Below are positions 44,482 through 54,678 of a DNA stretch of 64,000 bases, piece after piece; position 1 is the stretch's first letter, and the number at the start of each line of letters is the position of its first letter. The DNA is taken from the NCBI GenBank assembly GCA_004557825.1, contig SFFL01000001.1, positions 62,001 to 126,000 of the forward strand. The letters run 5' to 3'. The notes below the pieces were generated by a model. It worked only from the letters and a program-made list of their open reading frames with translations, was not told the DNA's origin and searched no databases. The translations under genes and the position numbers were made by a program. The DNA is from Bacteroidales bacterium (GTDB taxonomy: Bacteria > Bacteroidota > Bacteroidia > Bacteroidales > Muribaculaceae).

Positions 44482-45978
44482 ATGACAACATATCTTTATA
44501 AAGCTATAATAGCGGCCGTGACTTCGGCTTCGCTCTTGGGAGCATCGTCGTGCACGGATCTCACCGAAGAGTATTACGACACCGTCAATTCGGGTATTTT
44601 TCCCGAGACCGAGGAAGATGCCGAAGCGCTGGTAGTGCAGGCTTGCTATTCGCAGTTTCAGGTTAATACCTACGGCACAATAGCCAGCAGCAATATCGAT
44701 AATATCGCCGTCTTTACAGAGCTTACAACCGACATCGGCAACTCGGCGTGGAAAAATGGCGCTACGAATGACCTTATGCAGGTAAATTTCTCAACAAATA
44801 CCGGCGTAATCAACACCTACATAAATCTGGTAAAGAGCATTTCAACTTGTCTGAATACACAGAACACCATTAAGGATATACCTATTGAGCAAGCAACTCT
44901 TGACAAGCTTAACGGTGAACTCCACTGCGCTATGGGATGGATGGGATATATGCTGCTTGATCTTTTCGGTCCCTTCCAGGTGGCCGACCAGGAGCATCTC
45001 GATCACCCCTACGACGTGATTCCTCTCCCGCGTCTATCGTATGAAGAATCGGTCAACTTCATCGAAAGCAACCTTCTGGAGGCTATTAAGCTTCTGCCTG
45101 CCCGATACAGATATGGTTCCGAAAACTATGGACGTTTCAGCCGCGGCGTAGCATATACCATTCTGATGAAGCTTTATATGCACGAGAAAAACTGGGCGAA
45201 AGCCGTGGAATGTGGCCGTGAACTCATGAAAGCCGAATATGGCTATGACCTCGTGCCTCATTACGCCGACATATTCACACTCGATAACGAAGGCAACGAC
45301 GAGACCATTTATGCCGGATGCTGCACCAATGAAAACAATGGCCAGATCTGGTATGCGCATGTGCTCCCCTCAGATTATCCTACAAAGAATACAAACATCC
45401 AGAAATGGAACGGCTGGCACGTACTGTGGTCGTTTTACGAGACCTTCGAGCCCACCGACGAGCGTCTGAAAGTGCTTGTAGGCGACTATGTGAGCAACGA
45501 CGGTGTGCGCTACAATAAAGCCAACCCCGGCGTAGGTCTGGAAGATGGTCCTCTGCCTATCAAATATGGTGAAGACCCCAATGACACGGGCGTGAGCAGC
45601 GCAATCGACCTTATTCTGCTCCGATATGCCGATGTGCTTACGATGATGTCGGAAGCGCTTGCACGCGAAGCCAATTCTGTTACTCCCGAGGCTCTGGAGC
45701 TTCTCAACCGCGTGCACACACGTGCCGGGCTGAAAGCATATACCGGATTCTCCTCTCTCTACGATTTCCTCCAAGCCAACCTCACCGAGCGCGGCCACGA
45801 GCTGTGGTTTGAAGGCGGATGCCGCCGTTCCGACCTCATCCGCTACGGCCTTTATATCGATTATGCGCGCAAATATCGCGCATCATCTTCGGCTCAGGAT
45901 TATATGGTACTGTTCCCGCTGCCGCAGTATGTGATCGACGAAAGCCGTGGACAGGTGCTCAATAACCCCGGATATTAA
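44482..45978 (+). CDS. SusD/RagB family surface lipoprotein
   Basis: A 498-residue lipoprotein with lipobox ASSC (C at about residue 24), then TDLTEE. SusD-typical segments: ELHCAMGWMGYMLLDLFGPF (about residues 137-156), RFSRGVAYTILMKLYMHEKNW, RYADVLTMMSEALARE and a C-terminal ERGHELWFEGGCRRSDLIRYG. It caps the SusC channel and binds the polysaccharide. Confidence 0.96.
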   Translation: MTTYLYKAIIAAVTSASLLGASSCTDLTEEYYDTVNSGIFPETEEDAEALVVQACYSQFQVNTYGTIASSNIDNIAVFTELTTDIGNSAWKNGATNDLMQVNFSTNTGVINTYINLVKSISTCLNTQNTIKDIPIEQATLDKLNGELHCAMGWMGYMLLDLFGPFQVADQEHLDHPYDVIPLPRLSYEESVNFIESNLLEAIKLLPARYRYGSENYGRFSRGVAYTILMKLYMHEKNWAKAVECGRELMKAEYGYDLVPHYADIFTLDNEGNDETIYAGCCTNENNGQIWYAHVLPSDYPTKNTNIQKWNGWHVLWSFYETFEPTDERLKVLVGDYVSNDGVRYNKANPGVGLEDGPLPIKYGEDPNDTGVSSAIDLILLRYADVLTMMSEALAREANSVTPEALELLNRVHTRAGLKAYTGFSSLYDFLQANLTERGHELWFEGGCRRSDLIRYGLYIDYARKYRASSSAQDYMVLFPLPQYVIDESRGQVLNNPGY

Positions 45979-46011
45979 ATCACTACACAACACTTAAACT
46001 GAAGGATTAAT

Positions 46012-47751
46012 ATGAAATCTCTTAAATATATCATTTGCCTTGCGGCGCTCACAATGGCCGCATCATGCACCGATGAGTGGCGCGACGAGCCCCTTGAGCA
46101 GGCAAAGGCTGCCCAGCCCGCCGAGCTGCCCGATCCCGCTGTAGGCGAGCCGCTTACCGAGATTCCGTTTCACAAAGGTGTGAATATCAATGCCTGGTTC
46201 GACCGCGCTGCATCGCAGGTTGATCCCAACAAAATCAAGGGTTGCGATTTCGACAATCTGGTAAAACTCGGTATGGACGTAGTACGTCTGCCTATCAACT
46301 TCCACTCCAATGTTGGTGATGCTCCCGATTACAAACTCGATGAGGGCTACCTGGCCAATCTCGACGCTGCTGTCAACAGCATCACCAGCCGTGGTCTTTG
46401 GGTGATTCTCGACCACCACAGCCTCTCGGTAGAGACATTCCCCAGCGACGGCGAAGCGCTCATCACAGCATGCTGCAAGCAACTCGCACTCCGCTACAAG
46501 GGCCGCGACAAAGTGGCTCTCGAGCTTTTCAACGAGCCTTTCGGCCGATATCTGTCGCTCCACTGGCCTGCGATGCAGGGACGCATCATCAAGGCGGTGC
46601 GTGCTTGCGATCCTAATCTCATCATTGTCGCAACAGGCTATGGCTCCGGGCCGAAAGAACTTCAGGACCTGCCTGAATACAACGACCCGAGAGTAATTTA
46701 TACCTTCCATTATTACAATCCTACGTTATTCACTCACCAGAGTGCCTACTGGGATGAAAACTTCGTGCAACTTTCGGGCTATCCATTCCCGTATGATGCC
46801 TCCCGCATACCTGCTATCACCGACCAATGGCAGAAGGAATCATATCTTACATTCCTTTACAACAGTTATAAGGAAGCAGCTACGGTAAGCAGGATTCGCG
46901 AAGAAATTACCGAAGTGGCCAACTGGGCCGCTCAGCACGGCAAGCTGGTTTTCTGCGGTGAATTCGGCGCGCTCAACACCTCCGAGCCGGCCGACCGCTA
47001 CAGTTGGTACAAGGCTGTAGGCGATATTATGAACGAGAAAAATATCCCCTGGACAATCTGGCAGTACAACGACCAACAGCTGATTAACTTTAGCATCTTC
47101 AAGGGCGCCCAGATTTACGAGCAGCTTGACCTTGATATGATGAAAGCTCTCGGCATAACAATCCCGGCCGAATTTGCATCCGGTCCGCTTCCGCTTACAC
47201 TGTATAGCGACACAACCGAGCCCTGGTGCAATATGCGCACCGACAAGAACGGCGGCGAAAGATACCTCGATTACTATTGCAAAGACAATCCTGCCGAAGG
47301 CACCGACTGCATCCGCTACAACGTGATGAACCCCACCGGAGGTGTGTGGTTTGAGATCTGGCTCCCCGCCGATATAAGCAAGCTCTATGATGCCGGAGCC
47401 AAGCTCGAGTTCAAAGCACGCACCACTTCCAAGTTCAAATTGCTCGAATTTTATTTCCAGCAGTATAAAGAAGGTGCTCCCCGCCAGTGGCGTATGGCTG
47501 CCACAATATCGTCGAACGGCAACTCCGCCGCCAATCGCCAGCTTGAGGCCGACGGCCAGTGGCACACAATCTCGATTCCCCTGAGCGAAATGAAATATCA
47601 CGGCTGCTCAGGCGACGGGAAAGAGCGTCCTGATGCCGGCGAAGATGGATTTGACTGGAGCTCCGTCAACTGGCTGATGATTACGCCCAACGGCGACCGT
47701 ATGTCGTCGGGCAAAACTATCTACTTTGATGATATCCGCATCACTAAATGA
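46012..47751 (+). CDS. GH5 family endo-glycanase lipoprotein with C-terminal carbohydrate-binding-type domain
   Basis: 579 residues. Lipobox AASC (C19), so the enzyme is probably displayed on the surface. The GH5 barrel (about residues 45-385) has the general acid E175 in ELFNEPFG, the nucleophile E317 in VFCGEFGA and conserved DHHSLS and TFHYYNP segments. The C-terminal about 180 residues form a beta-sandwich (CBM11-like or galactose-binding fold) ending YFDDIRIT. It should cut a beta-linked backbone (glucan, mannan or xylan type). It shares about the whole length with the first 575 residues of the fusion protein at 51307. Confidence 0.92.
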   Translation: MKSLKYIICLAALTMAASCTDEWRDEPLEQAKAAQPAELPDPAVGEPLTEIPFHKGVNINAWFDRAASQVDPNKIKGCDFDNLVKLGMDVVRLPINFHSNVGDAPDYKLDEGYLANLDAAVNSITSRGLWVILDHHSLSVETFPSDGEALITACCKQLALRYKGRDKVALELFNEPFGRYLSLHWPAMQGRIIKAVRACDPNLIIVATGYGSGPKELQDLPEYNDPRVIYTFHYYNPTLFTHQSAYWDENFVQLSGYPFPYDASRIPAITDQWQKESYLTFLYNSYKEAATVSRIREEITEVANWAAQHGKLVFCGEFGALNTSEPADRYSWYKAVGDIMNEKNIPWTIWQYNDQQLINFSIFKGAQIYEQLDLDMMKALGITIPAEFASGPLPLTLYSDTTEPWCNMRTDKNGGERYLDYYCKDNPAEGTDCIRYNVMNPTGGVWFEIWLPADISKLYDAGAKLEFKARTTSKFKLLEFYFQQYKEGAPRQWRMAATISSNGNSAANRQLEADGQWHTISIPLSEMKYHGCSGDGKERPDAGEDGFDWSSVNWLMITPNGDRMSSGKTIYFDDIRITK

Positions 47752-47807
47752 GAATTTAGCCACAGTTAAAAAATCCCATCATCTATAACTTTTTAAATAT
47801 TTTTATC

Positions 47808-49481
47808 ATGAAAAAATTCTCCAAACTTCTTGCAAGTTGTCTTGCATTGGCAGCCGGCTGTTCGGCAGCCTATGCAGAGGGAACTTTCGATAAAATCGCT
47901 TTTATGGGCGAGAATATCGAGATTAACGGCCATGCCATCGGCTGGAATGCCGCTGCTCCCGAGGTAGTGGAAATCAACCCTGCTACCGGTAAGTTTGAAT
48001 TCACCGTGCGTTTTACTCGCGAAAACGGCCTTTGGCAGATGTATACCGATGCCATCGGAGAAAATGACTGGGGCGCTCTCAAAGCTTCGATCTACTCTCC
48101 CAACATCTATGTGGCTTTCGCCGATATGGATCCTGAACCCGACGATATCGTAATCACCGCCGGTGCAGCCGAGCGCTTCAATCTGAAGTATCTGCCTGAT
48201 GCTGTAGGTAAGAGTGTGCCTGTATACCTCGATCCCGACGGCGGATTCTGGGTAGGCGGCGGTTCTGAAGCCACCAAAGAGCAGGTCTATAAAATGGAAA
48301 TCAACGCCGACCTCAGCGAAATGAAAATCGTATCGGTTGAAAAGCTGGAAGTAAAGGTTGAATATCCTGAAAACCTTTACATCATAGGCGATGCCACCCC
48401 CGGCGGCTGGGACAAGGCCACCGTTATGAAAAATCTTGGCGACGGCATCTACCAGTATGTGGGCGAGCTGAAAGCCGGCTCTCCGGGCGCTCTCCAGATT
48501 TACGGCGACGATCCCCTTGTATGCGGTATGGACTCGAAGGCCTATGGCCCGGCAGAGCCTCAGGTGATTACATCGCTGGGCGTATCTGACACCTCGTTGA
48601 AATATTATGAGACCGGCCGCCCCACCACCAGCTATTATACCGTGGCCGAAGGTCAGACCAATGAATATGTAGTGACAGTCGACGTGGTCAACCTCACCAT
48701 TAATGTTGTAGTCAACAACCTTTATTTCACCGGTGTACCCTCCGACTGGAATTTCGTGCAGATGCAGAATGAAGGCAATCGCGTATTCACTTATAAAGGC
48801 TACTTTAAAGCTCCCGGCGAAGCATTCTGCTTCACCGCTACAGAAGGCTGGGATATTAAAGTCGCTCCCGACGCCGATGCAGAATTCGGCCTTGGCGCAT
48901 TCACCAACAATACCCTGTTCTTCGGCAGCCAGGCTGCTATGAAGAATGTCTACATCGGCTACTACATCGTTTCGGCCGACCTTGCCAATGGCATTCTCTC
49001 AACCCGCACTTACAACCCCGACCCCATCGAGAAACTCTATGTGGCAAATGGCGGCAAGTTTACTGAGATGACCAAGCGCTCCGACGGCATCTACTATTGG
49101 GTAGGAGCCATCAGCGGCGATTTCACCATCACTCCCGGTCAGGCTGCATATCCCTGCTATATGCCGGCTGAGGAAGCTGTAGCTGTTCCTGAAGAAGGGC
49201 TTGCCAACGGCGAAATGGTTTTCAATACTACCGCCGACAACAATGTCAACAACAAGTGGTCGAACGCCAATGCCGGAGAATACACCATCAAGGTTAACCC
49301 CGAATCTCAGACAATCAGCGTTGAGAAGGGCGATACCTCCGGTGTGGCTGCCATCATAGCTGATGGTGAAGCTCAGCAGGCTGTCTTCTTCGATCTCACC
49401 GGACGCAAGATTGAGAATCCTTCCAATGGTATCTACATCCGCGTTCAGGGTGCAAACGCTCAGAAAGTTGTTCTCCGATAA
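47808..49481 (+). CDS. Secreted surface-binding-type protein A (SusE/F position)
   Basis: 557 residues. N-terminal signal contains LAAGC then SAAYAEG, so either lipoprotein or ordinary signal peptidase processing is possible. The rest is built of several beta-sandwich domains with the repeated pattern 'ING...GWN...FEFTV.F' and 'LYIIGDATPGGWDKATVM' (SusE/SusF-like domains). The C-terminus (FDLTGRKIENPSNGIYIRV) resembles short type IX sorting tails. No catalytic motif is seen. It is homologous to the next gene and to the C-terminal half of the fusion at 51307. Likely holds the polysaccharide at the surface. Confidence 0.8.
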   Translation: MKKFSKLLASCLALAAGCSAAYAEGTFDKIAFMGENIEINGHAIGWNAAAPEVVEINPATGKFEFTVRFTRENGLWQMYTDAIGENDWGALKASIYSPNIYVAFADMDPEPDDIVITAGAAERFNLKYLPDAVGKSVPVYLDPDGGFWVGGGSEATKEQVYKMEINADLSEMKIVSVEKLEVKVEYPENLYIIGDATPGGWDKATVMKNLGDGIYQYVGELKAGSPGALQIYGDDPLVCGMDSKAYGPAEPQVITSLGVSDTSLKYYETGRPTTSYYTVAEGQTNEYVVTVDVVNLTINVVVNNLYFTGVPSDWNFVQMQNEGNRVFTYKGYFKAPGEAFCFTATEGWDIKVAPDADAEFGLGAFTNNTLFFGSQAAMKNVYIGYYIVSADLANGILSTRTYNPDPIEKLYVANGGKFTEMTKRSDGIYYWVGAISGDFTITPGQAAYPCYMPAEEAVAVPEEGLANGEMVFNTTADNNVNNKWSNANAGEYTIKVNPESQTISVEKGDTSGVAAIIADGEAQQAVFFDLTGRKIENPSNGIYIRVQGANAQKVVLR

Positions 49482-49579
49482 ACTGATATAGCCTCTCAGC
49501 GGGCACTGCCCCGACGCACTGCCGGGGCAGTCGCCGCTGAGGTCGGCTTCCATAAACACATTATTCAGATATACTAACG

Positions 49580-51250
49580 ATGACAAATATTTACAAACTC
49601 CTATCTTTCGGCCTCATCCTGGCAGCAGGCTCCTCTCAGGCCTATGCCGAAGACTATGAAAAAATCGGCTTGGTATGCTCGCCTGGCATCACGATAAATG
49701 GCACAAACCCGGGTTGGAATTCGAGTGCACCTTATGTAATAAATCGCTCCGACGATGGTAAATTCAGATTCACTGTGCGTTACGGCATAGGCGACCAGAC
49801 CTGGATGATGTTTACCAACGGCATAGAGCCTGCCGACGGATCTGCACAAGGCGCCTCTGCTATCATCCCTGACTTCCGAGCAGCTTTCGATACACCTCCC
49901 ACCGAAATGGAGAGTGGCAACATCTTCCATATTAAATATCTTGCAGAAGTTGTAGGCAAAGCTGTGCCTATGTCGGTCGCTAAAGGTCAGGGCTTTAAAG
50001 TATTGGAGTGCCATGGTCAGCCTATGACATACCACTTTGTGATACCGGCCGACCTTAGCACAATGACAATCGAATCAATCGATTATCCCGAAGCTCTCTA
50101 TCTCTACGGCGATGCCACTCCGGGTGGATGGGATGCAGCTCAAGCTACCGCTATGCAGAATCTCGGCAATGGTATTTATCGTTATGTAGGTGAGCTGAAA
50201 GCCGGCTCCCCTGGCGCTCTCCAGATTTATGCCGATAAGCCAAGCGTCTGCGGCGTCAATGCACAAGCGCTCGGCCCCAATTCACCGGTCGAAATAAGCA
50301 GTTCTGGTGTTGCCAATCCTACCTTTAATTATTATGTCACCCGTCATAGCGATTGCTACTACAAGGTCACAGAAACTAAAAAATATGTGCTGACCTTAAA
50401 TCTTGTCACCAGCACTATCAATGCCTACATCGATGAACTGGATTTCGACAAACTGTATATCGTAGGCACGCCCACACGTGTCGGTAATGATTGGACATTT
50501 GTCGAGATGGAGAATGAAGGTAACGGTGTTTTCTCTTATAAAGGACATTTTGATAAACCGGATGGTAATGCAGGAACCTTCACTTTCTCATCTACCAACG
50601 CCTGGAACAATAATACAATTGCGCCTGCCTACGGCGATGCTTCATTTGGTTTGACACCATTCAGTGATAACACGTTAAAACATCAAAGTCCTTGCTCGAT
50701 GCACAACACCTGCGACGGATACTATATCGTTAAAGTTGACCTGCCGCGCAAAACTGTCTCCACCCGCACCTACAACCCTGACCCAATCAACAAGCTGTAT
50801 GTGCTGAACAACGGCACCTACCATGAGATGGTGATCGAACCCGGAACAACTGACACTTATTGCTATTCCGGCACTCTGAGCGGCGATTTCACCGTAACCA
50901 CCACTAACTCTGCCGCATATCCCTGCTATATGCCCACGATTGAAACCGTAGAAGTGCCCGGCGACGGACTTGCCAACGATGAAACTGTTTTCAACACCAC
51001 CGCCGACAACAATGTCAACAACAAGTGGAACATCCCCAGCTCAGGCATATATACCGTGCGATTTAATCCTTCGGCTATGACTCTGGGTGTGGATAATGGC
51101 AGCACCACCGGCATCAGCAATGTAAGCCTTGACAATGTCAACGCTCCCGCCACCTATTTCGACCTCACCGGCCGTAAGGTAGAGAACCCCGGCTGCGGTA
51201 TCTACATCCGCGTGCAGGACGAACAGGCTCAGAAAGTAGTTCTCCACTAA
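49580..51250 (+). CDS. Secreted surface-binding-type protein B, paralogue of A
   Basis: 556 residues with a plain signal peptide ending QAYAE and no lipobox cysteine. It has the same domain order as the previous gene (ITINGTNPGWN opening, LYGDATPGGWDA, LKAGSPGALQIYADKPSVC, NNVNNKW near the end) and the same C-terminal tail (YFDLTGRKVENPGCGIYI). SusE/F-type carbohydrate-binding function is inferred from position and pattern. Lack of a lipobox suggests type IX export or another surface route. 98 nt downstream of protein A. Confidence 0.8.
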   Translation: MTNIYKLLSFGLILAAGSSQAYAEDYEKIGLVCSPGITINGTNPGWNSSAPYVINRSDDGKFRFTVRYGIGDQTWMMFTNGIEPADGSAQGASAIIPDFRAAFDTPPTEMESGNIFHIKYLAEVVGKAVPMSVAKGQGFKVLECHGQPMTYHFVIPADLSTMTIESIDYPEALYLYGDATPGGWDAAQATAMQNLGNGIYRYVGELKAGSPGALQIYADKPSVCGVNAQALGPNSPVEISSSGVANPTFNYYVTRHSDCYYKVTETKKYVLTLNLVTSTINAYIDELDFDKLYIVGTPTRVGNDWTFVEMENEGNGVFSYKGHFDKPDGNAGTFTFSSTNAWNNNTIAPAYGDASFGLTPFSDNTLKHQSPCSMHNTCDGYYIVKVDLPRKTVSTRTYNPDPINKLYVLNNGTYHEMVIEPGTTDTYCYSGTLSGDFTVTTTNSAAYPCYMPTIETVEVPGDGLANDETVFNTTADNNVNNKWNIPSSGIYTVRFNPSAMTLGVDNGSTTGISNVSLDNVNAPATYFDLTGRKVENPGCGIYIRVQDEQAQKVVLH

Positions 51251-51306
51251 TTCTTTTTCAACAATGATTTCGACGTAACCTCCCCCATAATCCTATTTTA
51301 TTCTCG

Positions 51307-54300
51307 ATGAGAAATATTCAAAGTATCTTTATTTCTTTACTTGCCCTCTCAGCAGCCATTTGCCCGGAATTTTTCCGGGCAAAGGCCGCTGCGACGGCTT
51401 CTTCATCACAACCGGCAGTTGGCGAGGCTCTGAAGGAAGTGCCTTTTCACAAAGGCGTGAATGTCAATGCCTGGTTCGACCGCAGGGCCTCGCAGGTGGA
51501 TATGCATAAAATCACCGGAGAAGATTTCGATTTTATCAAGAGCCTCGGAATGGATGTGGTGCGACTGCCCGTCAACTTCCACTTGAATATGGGCGCGGCG
51601 CCCACCTATACCCTCAACGAGGTATACCTGCAGAATCTCGACAAGGCAGTAGAACTTATCACAAGCCGCGGTCTGTGGGTGATTCTCGACCATCATAGCC
51701 TCTCGGTTGAGGAATTCCCGAGCGATGGCGAGGATATTATCAGAGAAGGGTGCAAACAGCTTGCCCTCCGCTACAAGGGTCACGACAAGGTGGCACTTGA
51801 GCTGTGCAACGAGCCTTTCTTCCCCGATATGAAGCAAACCTGGGGCACTATGCAGGGCCGCATCATCAAGGAAGTGCGTGCCTGCGACCCCGACCTCATA
51901 ATCATCGCCACTCCCTGGGGCTGCGAGTACGACAGGCTGAAAGAGCTGCCTGAATACAACGACCCGAGAGTAGTCTACACCTTCCACTATTATCGCCCGA
52001 TGATGTTCTCACATCAGGGTGCATATTGGTGCGAATATGAACAATATCTGGCTGACATTCCCTTTCCTCACGATGCCTCACGTATGCCCGAAATCCCGGC
52101 AGAATGGGCTCCGCTGGCCGACCGTGTGACTTACTATAACACTTATCCCGAATATGGCACCGTAGAGAAGATCAAGGAGGAAATCAAAGTGGCTGCCGAC
52201 TGGGCTAAGCAGCATGGCAAGCTGGTGTTCTGCGGCGAATTCGGTGCGCTCAACACTTGCGCATCGGCCGACCGCTACCGCTGGCTCAAAGCCGTGGCCG
52301 ATGCTCTTGCCGAGGATAATATACCCTGGACTCTCTGGCAATACAACGACCAGCTGCTCGTCAACTTCAGCATTTTCGACGGCTCGCAGATTTACGACCA
52401 GCTCGACACAGAACTGATGGAGGCGCTGGGGCTGCCTCTCCCGGAGAAGTTCGCCGGCGCACCCAGGCCGCTCCTTTTCTACAGCGACAGCACCGACCCC
52501 TGGTGCCAATACAGAACATCGAAGAACGTAAGCGAGAAATATCTCGACTATTACTGCAAGGACAACCCCGCCGAGGGTGCCAACTGCATCCGCTATAATG
52601 TGGCCAACACTACCGGCGGAGTATGGTTTGAAATCTGGCTCCCGGCCAATGCAAGCCGCCTGCAGGCGGCGGGCGGCAGCCTTGAATTCATGGCCCGCAC
52701 CACCGACAAGATTAATTCGCTGGAATTCTATTTTCAGCACTATATCGACGGCGAGCCACGCCAGTGGCGTATGTCGGCCACGTTGTCGTCGAACGGAAAC
52801 AGCAACGCCACCCGGCAGCTTACCCCCGACGGCCAGTGGCACAAAATATCCATTCCCCTGAGCGAATTGCAATATCACGGCTGCGACGGTCAATGGAAAG
52901 AGCAGCCCGATGCTTCAGAGAAGGGCTTCGACTGGAGCCGCATCAACTGGCTTATGATTACCCCCGCCGGCGACAGTTCCGCCTCAGGCAAAACCATATA
53001 TCTCGACGACATCAAAATCACCGCTCAGAACGATAAGAAAATCCACCGTCAGCTCGCGCTCCTATGCTCCGACAAAATTGAGATTAACGGAACGAAGCCC
53101 GGCTGGAACCCCTCCAAGCCATACATCGTAGACCGCAGCGATGACGGCAAATTCCACTTCTCGGTGAATTTCGGCAACGGCACACAGACCTGGCAGATGT
53201 ACACCGACGGTATCCTCAGCGGCGACGAAGCAGCATGTAATGCTTCGTCGCTGCTGCCCGACTTCACCGCAGCCTTCTCCGCTCCCCTCCCCGAGGATCT
53301 TAAAATCGGCAATGCGTTCAACAGCAAATATCTGGCTCAGGCTGTCGGCAAAACTGTGCCTGTGACCGTCGCTAAAGGTCAGGGCTTTCAGGTTGCCGGC
53401 AATGACCGGCCGCTCATATACAACATCGTGATGCCGGCCGACCTGAGCACTATGACAATAGAGTCGATTACCTATCCCGAAAATCTATATCTCCTTGGCG
53501 ATGCCACCCCCGGCGGATGGGATAATTCGGCAGCCACACCTATGGAGAATCTTGGCAATGGAGTTTACCGATATATAGGCGTGCTGAATGCAGGCAGCCC
53601 GGGCGCTTTACAGATTTATGCCGATAAGCCAAGCGTCTGCGGCGTCAATGCAAAAGCTTTCGGCCTGACCGAAAAGCAGACTATAAACTGGAAAGGCGTT
53701 TCAGCCACAAATCTGAACTACTACCCTACCGACCGTCCCGGCGATTGTTTTTATCAGGTCGAAGATGGCCAGACCAACTATTATAATCTCTCGGTCAATG
53801 TTGTGGAAAGCACCATCAGCTGCATCATTGACAACCTCTACTTCGTAGGCGACCCTACCGGCTGGAAATTCAATCAAATGGATAAGGAGGGCGAAAGTGT
53901 GTTCACTTATAAGGGGCATTTTAATAAAAACAATGCTTTTTGCTTCACCGCTTATGATGGAGATAAGGGGTGGAGCACAAAGATTGCCACCTCGAATGAT
54001 GCCGGCTTCGGCCTCGCCCCGTTCACCGACAACACTCTGCTCTTCGGCAGCCAGTGTGCCGTGAGAAGCAACTGTGAAGGCAACTATATCGTTTCTGCAA
54101 ATCTTGCCGAAAAGACTCTTTCCACCCGCACCTATAATCCCGACCCGATAGAAAAACTCTATGTGGCAAGCAAAGGTGCATACTCTGAAATGGCTGTCGA
54201 GCAAGACGGCACCTTTTCCTGGACCGGCACTCTCCGTGACAGCTTCACCATCACACCCGGCAAGGAGGAGTACCCCTGTTATATTCCTGCACAGGGAGCC

Positions 54301-54606
54301 GTGACACTTTCCGCCGATGCACTGAAAAAAGGGGAAATGGCTTTCAATACCTCCGCCGCAAATAATATCACCGACACATGGACACCCGGTGAAGCCGGTG
54401 AATACACCGTTGTGGTACATCCTGCCGCAATGACAATAAATATATCGAAAAACGGCCAAGCCACCATACTGAATGGGATCGAGGCCGACAACATCCCGGC
54501 CCCGGCTTCTTACTATAATCTTATGGGCCGTAAAGTAGAGAACCCTCAAAAGGGCATATACATCCGCGTGCGCGGTGACAAGGTGGAGAAGGTAGTCATC
54601 GGATAA
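51307..54606 (+). CDS. GH5 glycanase fused to a SusE/F-like binding protein
   Basis: 1099 residues. A secretory signal (no lipobox; ends near FRAKAAA) leads a GH5 domain (about residues 38-390) with acid E169 in ELCNEP and nucleophile E311 in FCGEFGA, then the CBM11-like sandwich to about 575. From about residue 576 the chain continues directly into a SusE/F-like module (IEINGTKPGWNPSKPY...) homologous to the whole mature part of protein B, ending GRKVENPQKGIYIRV. The junction falls right where the signal peptide of protein B would end. The order matches genes 46012 + 47808 joined into one. It probably tethers endo-cleavage to its own binding domains. Confidence 0.9.
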   Translation: MRNIQSIFISLLALSAAICPEFFRAKAAATASSSQPAVGEALKEVPFHKGVNVNAWFDRRASQVDMHKITGEDFDFIKSLGMDVVRLPVNFHLNMGAAPTYTLNEVYLQNLDKAVELITSRGLWVILDHHSLSVEEFPSDGEDIIREGCKQLALRYKGHDKVALELCNEPFFPDMKQTWGTMQGRIIKEVRACDPDLIIIATPWGCEYDRLKELPEYNDPRVVYTFHYYRPMMFSHQGAYWCEYEQYLADIPFPHDASRMPEIPAEWAPLADRVTYYNTYPEYGTVEKIKEEIKVAADWAKQHGKLVFCGEFGALNTCASADRYRWLKAVADALAEDNIPWTLWQYNDQLLVNFSIFDGSQIYDQLDTELMEALGLPLPEKFAGAPRPLLFYSDSTDPWCQYRTSKNVSEKYLDYYCKDNPAEGANCIRYNVANTTGGVWFEIWLPANASRLQAAGGSLEFMARTTDKINSLEFYFQHYIDGEPRQWRMSATLSSNGNSNATRQLTPDGQWHKISIPLSELQYHGCDGQWKEQPDASEKGFDWSRINWLMITPAGDSSASGKTIYLDDIKITAQNDKKIHRQLALLCSDKIEINGTKPGWNPSKPYIVDRSDDGKFHFSVNFGNGTQTWQMYTDGILSGDEAACNASSLLPDFTAAFSAPLPEDLKIGNAFNSKYLAQAVGKTVPVTVAKGQGFQVAGNDRPLIYNIVMPADLSTMTIESITYPENLYLLGDATPGGWDNSAATPMENLGNGVYRYIGVLNAGSPGALQIYADKPSVCGVNAKAFGLTEKQTINWKGVSATNLNYYPTDRPGDCFYQVEDGQTNYYNLSVNVVESTISCIIDNLYFVGDPTGWKFNQMDKEGESVFTYKGHFNKNNAFCFTAYDGDKGWSTKIATSNDAGFGLAPFTDNTLLFGSQCAVRSNCEGNYIVSANLAEKTLSTRTYNPDPIEKLYVASKGAYSEMAVEQDGTFSWTGTLRDSFTITPGKEEYPCYIPAQGAVTLSADALKKGEMAFNTSAANNITDTWTPGEAGEYTVVVHPAAMTINISKNGQATILNGIEADNIPAPASYYNLMGRKVENPQKGIYIRVRGDKVEKVVIG

Positions 54607-54678
54607 TTGACCGCCTTGACACACAAATGATGGAAGCGCCCGGCGCACCCATTCCTGATGATAAATAATTCTTTTGAT

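Noticed and set aside
54658..54678. Upstream in-frame start for the GH78 gene
   Set aside because: It adds seven polar residues before the signal peptide; the second ATG gives a normal signal sequence.
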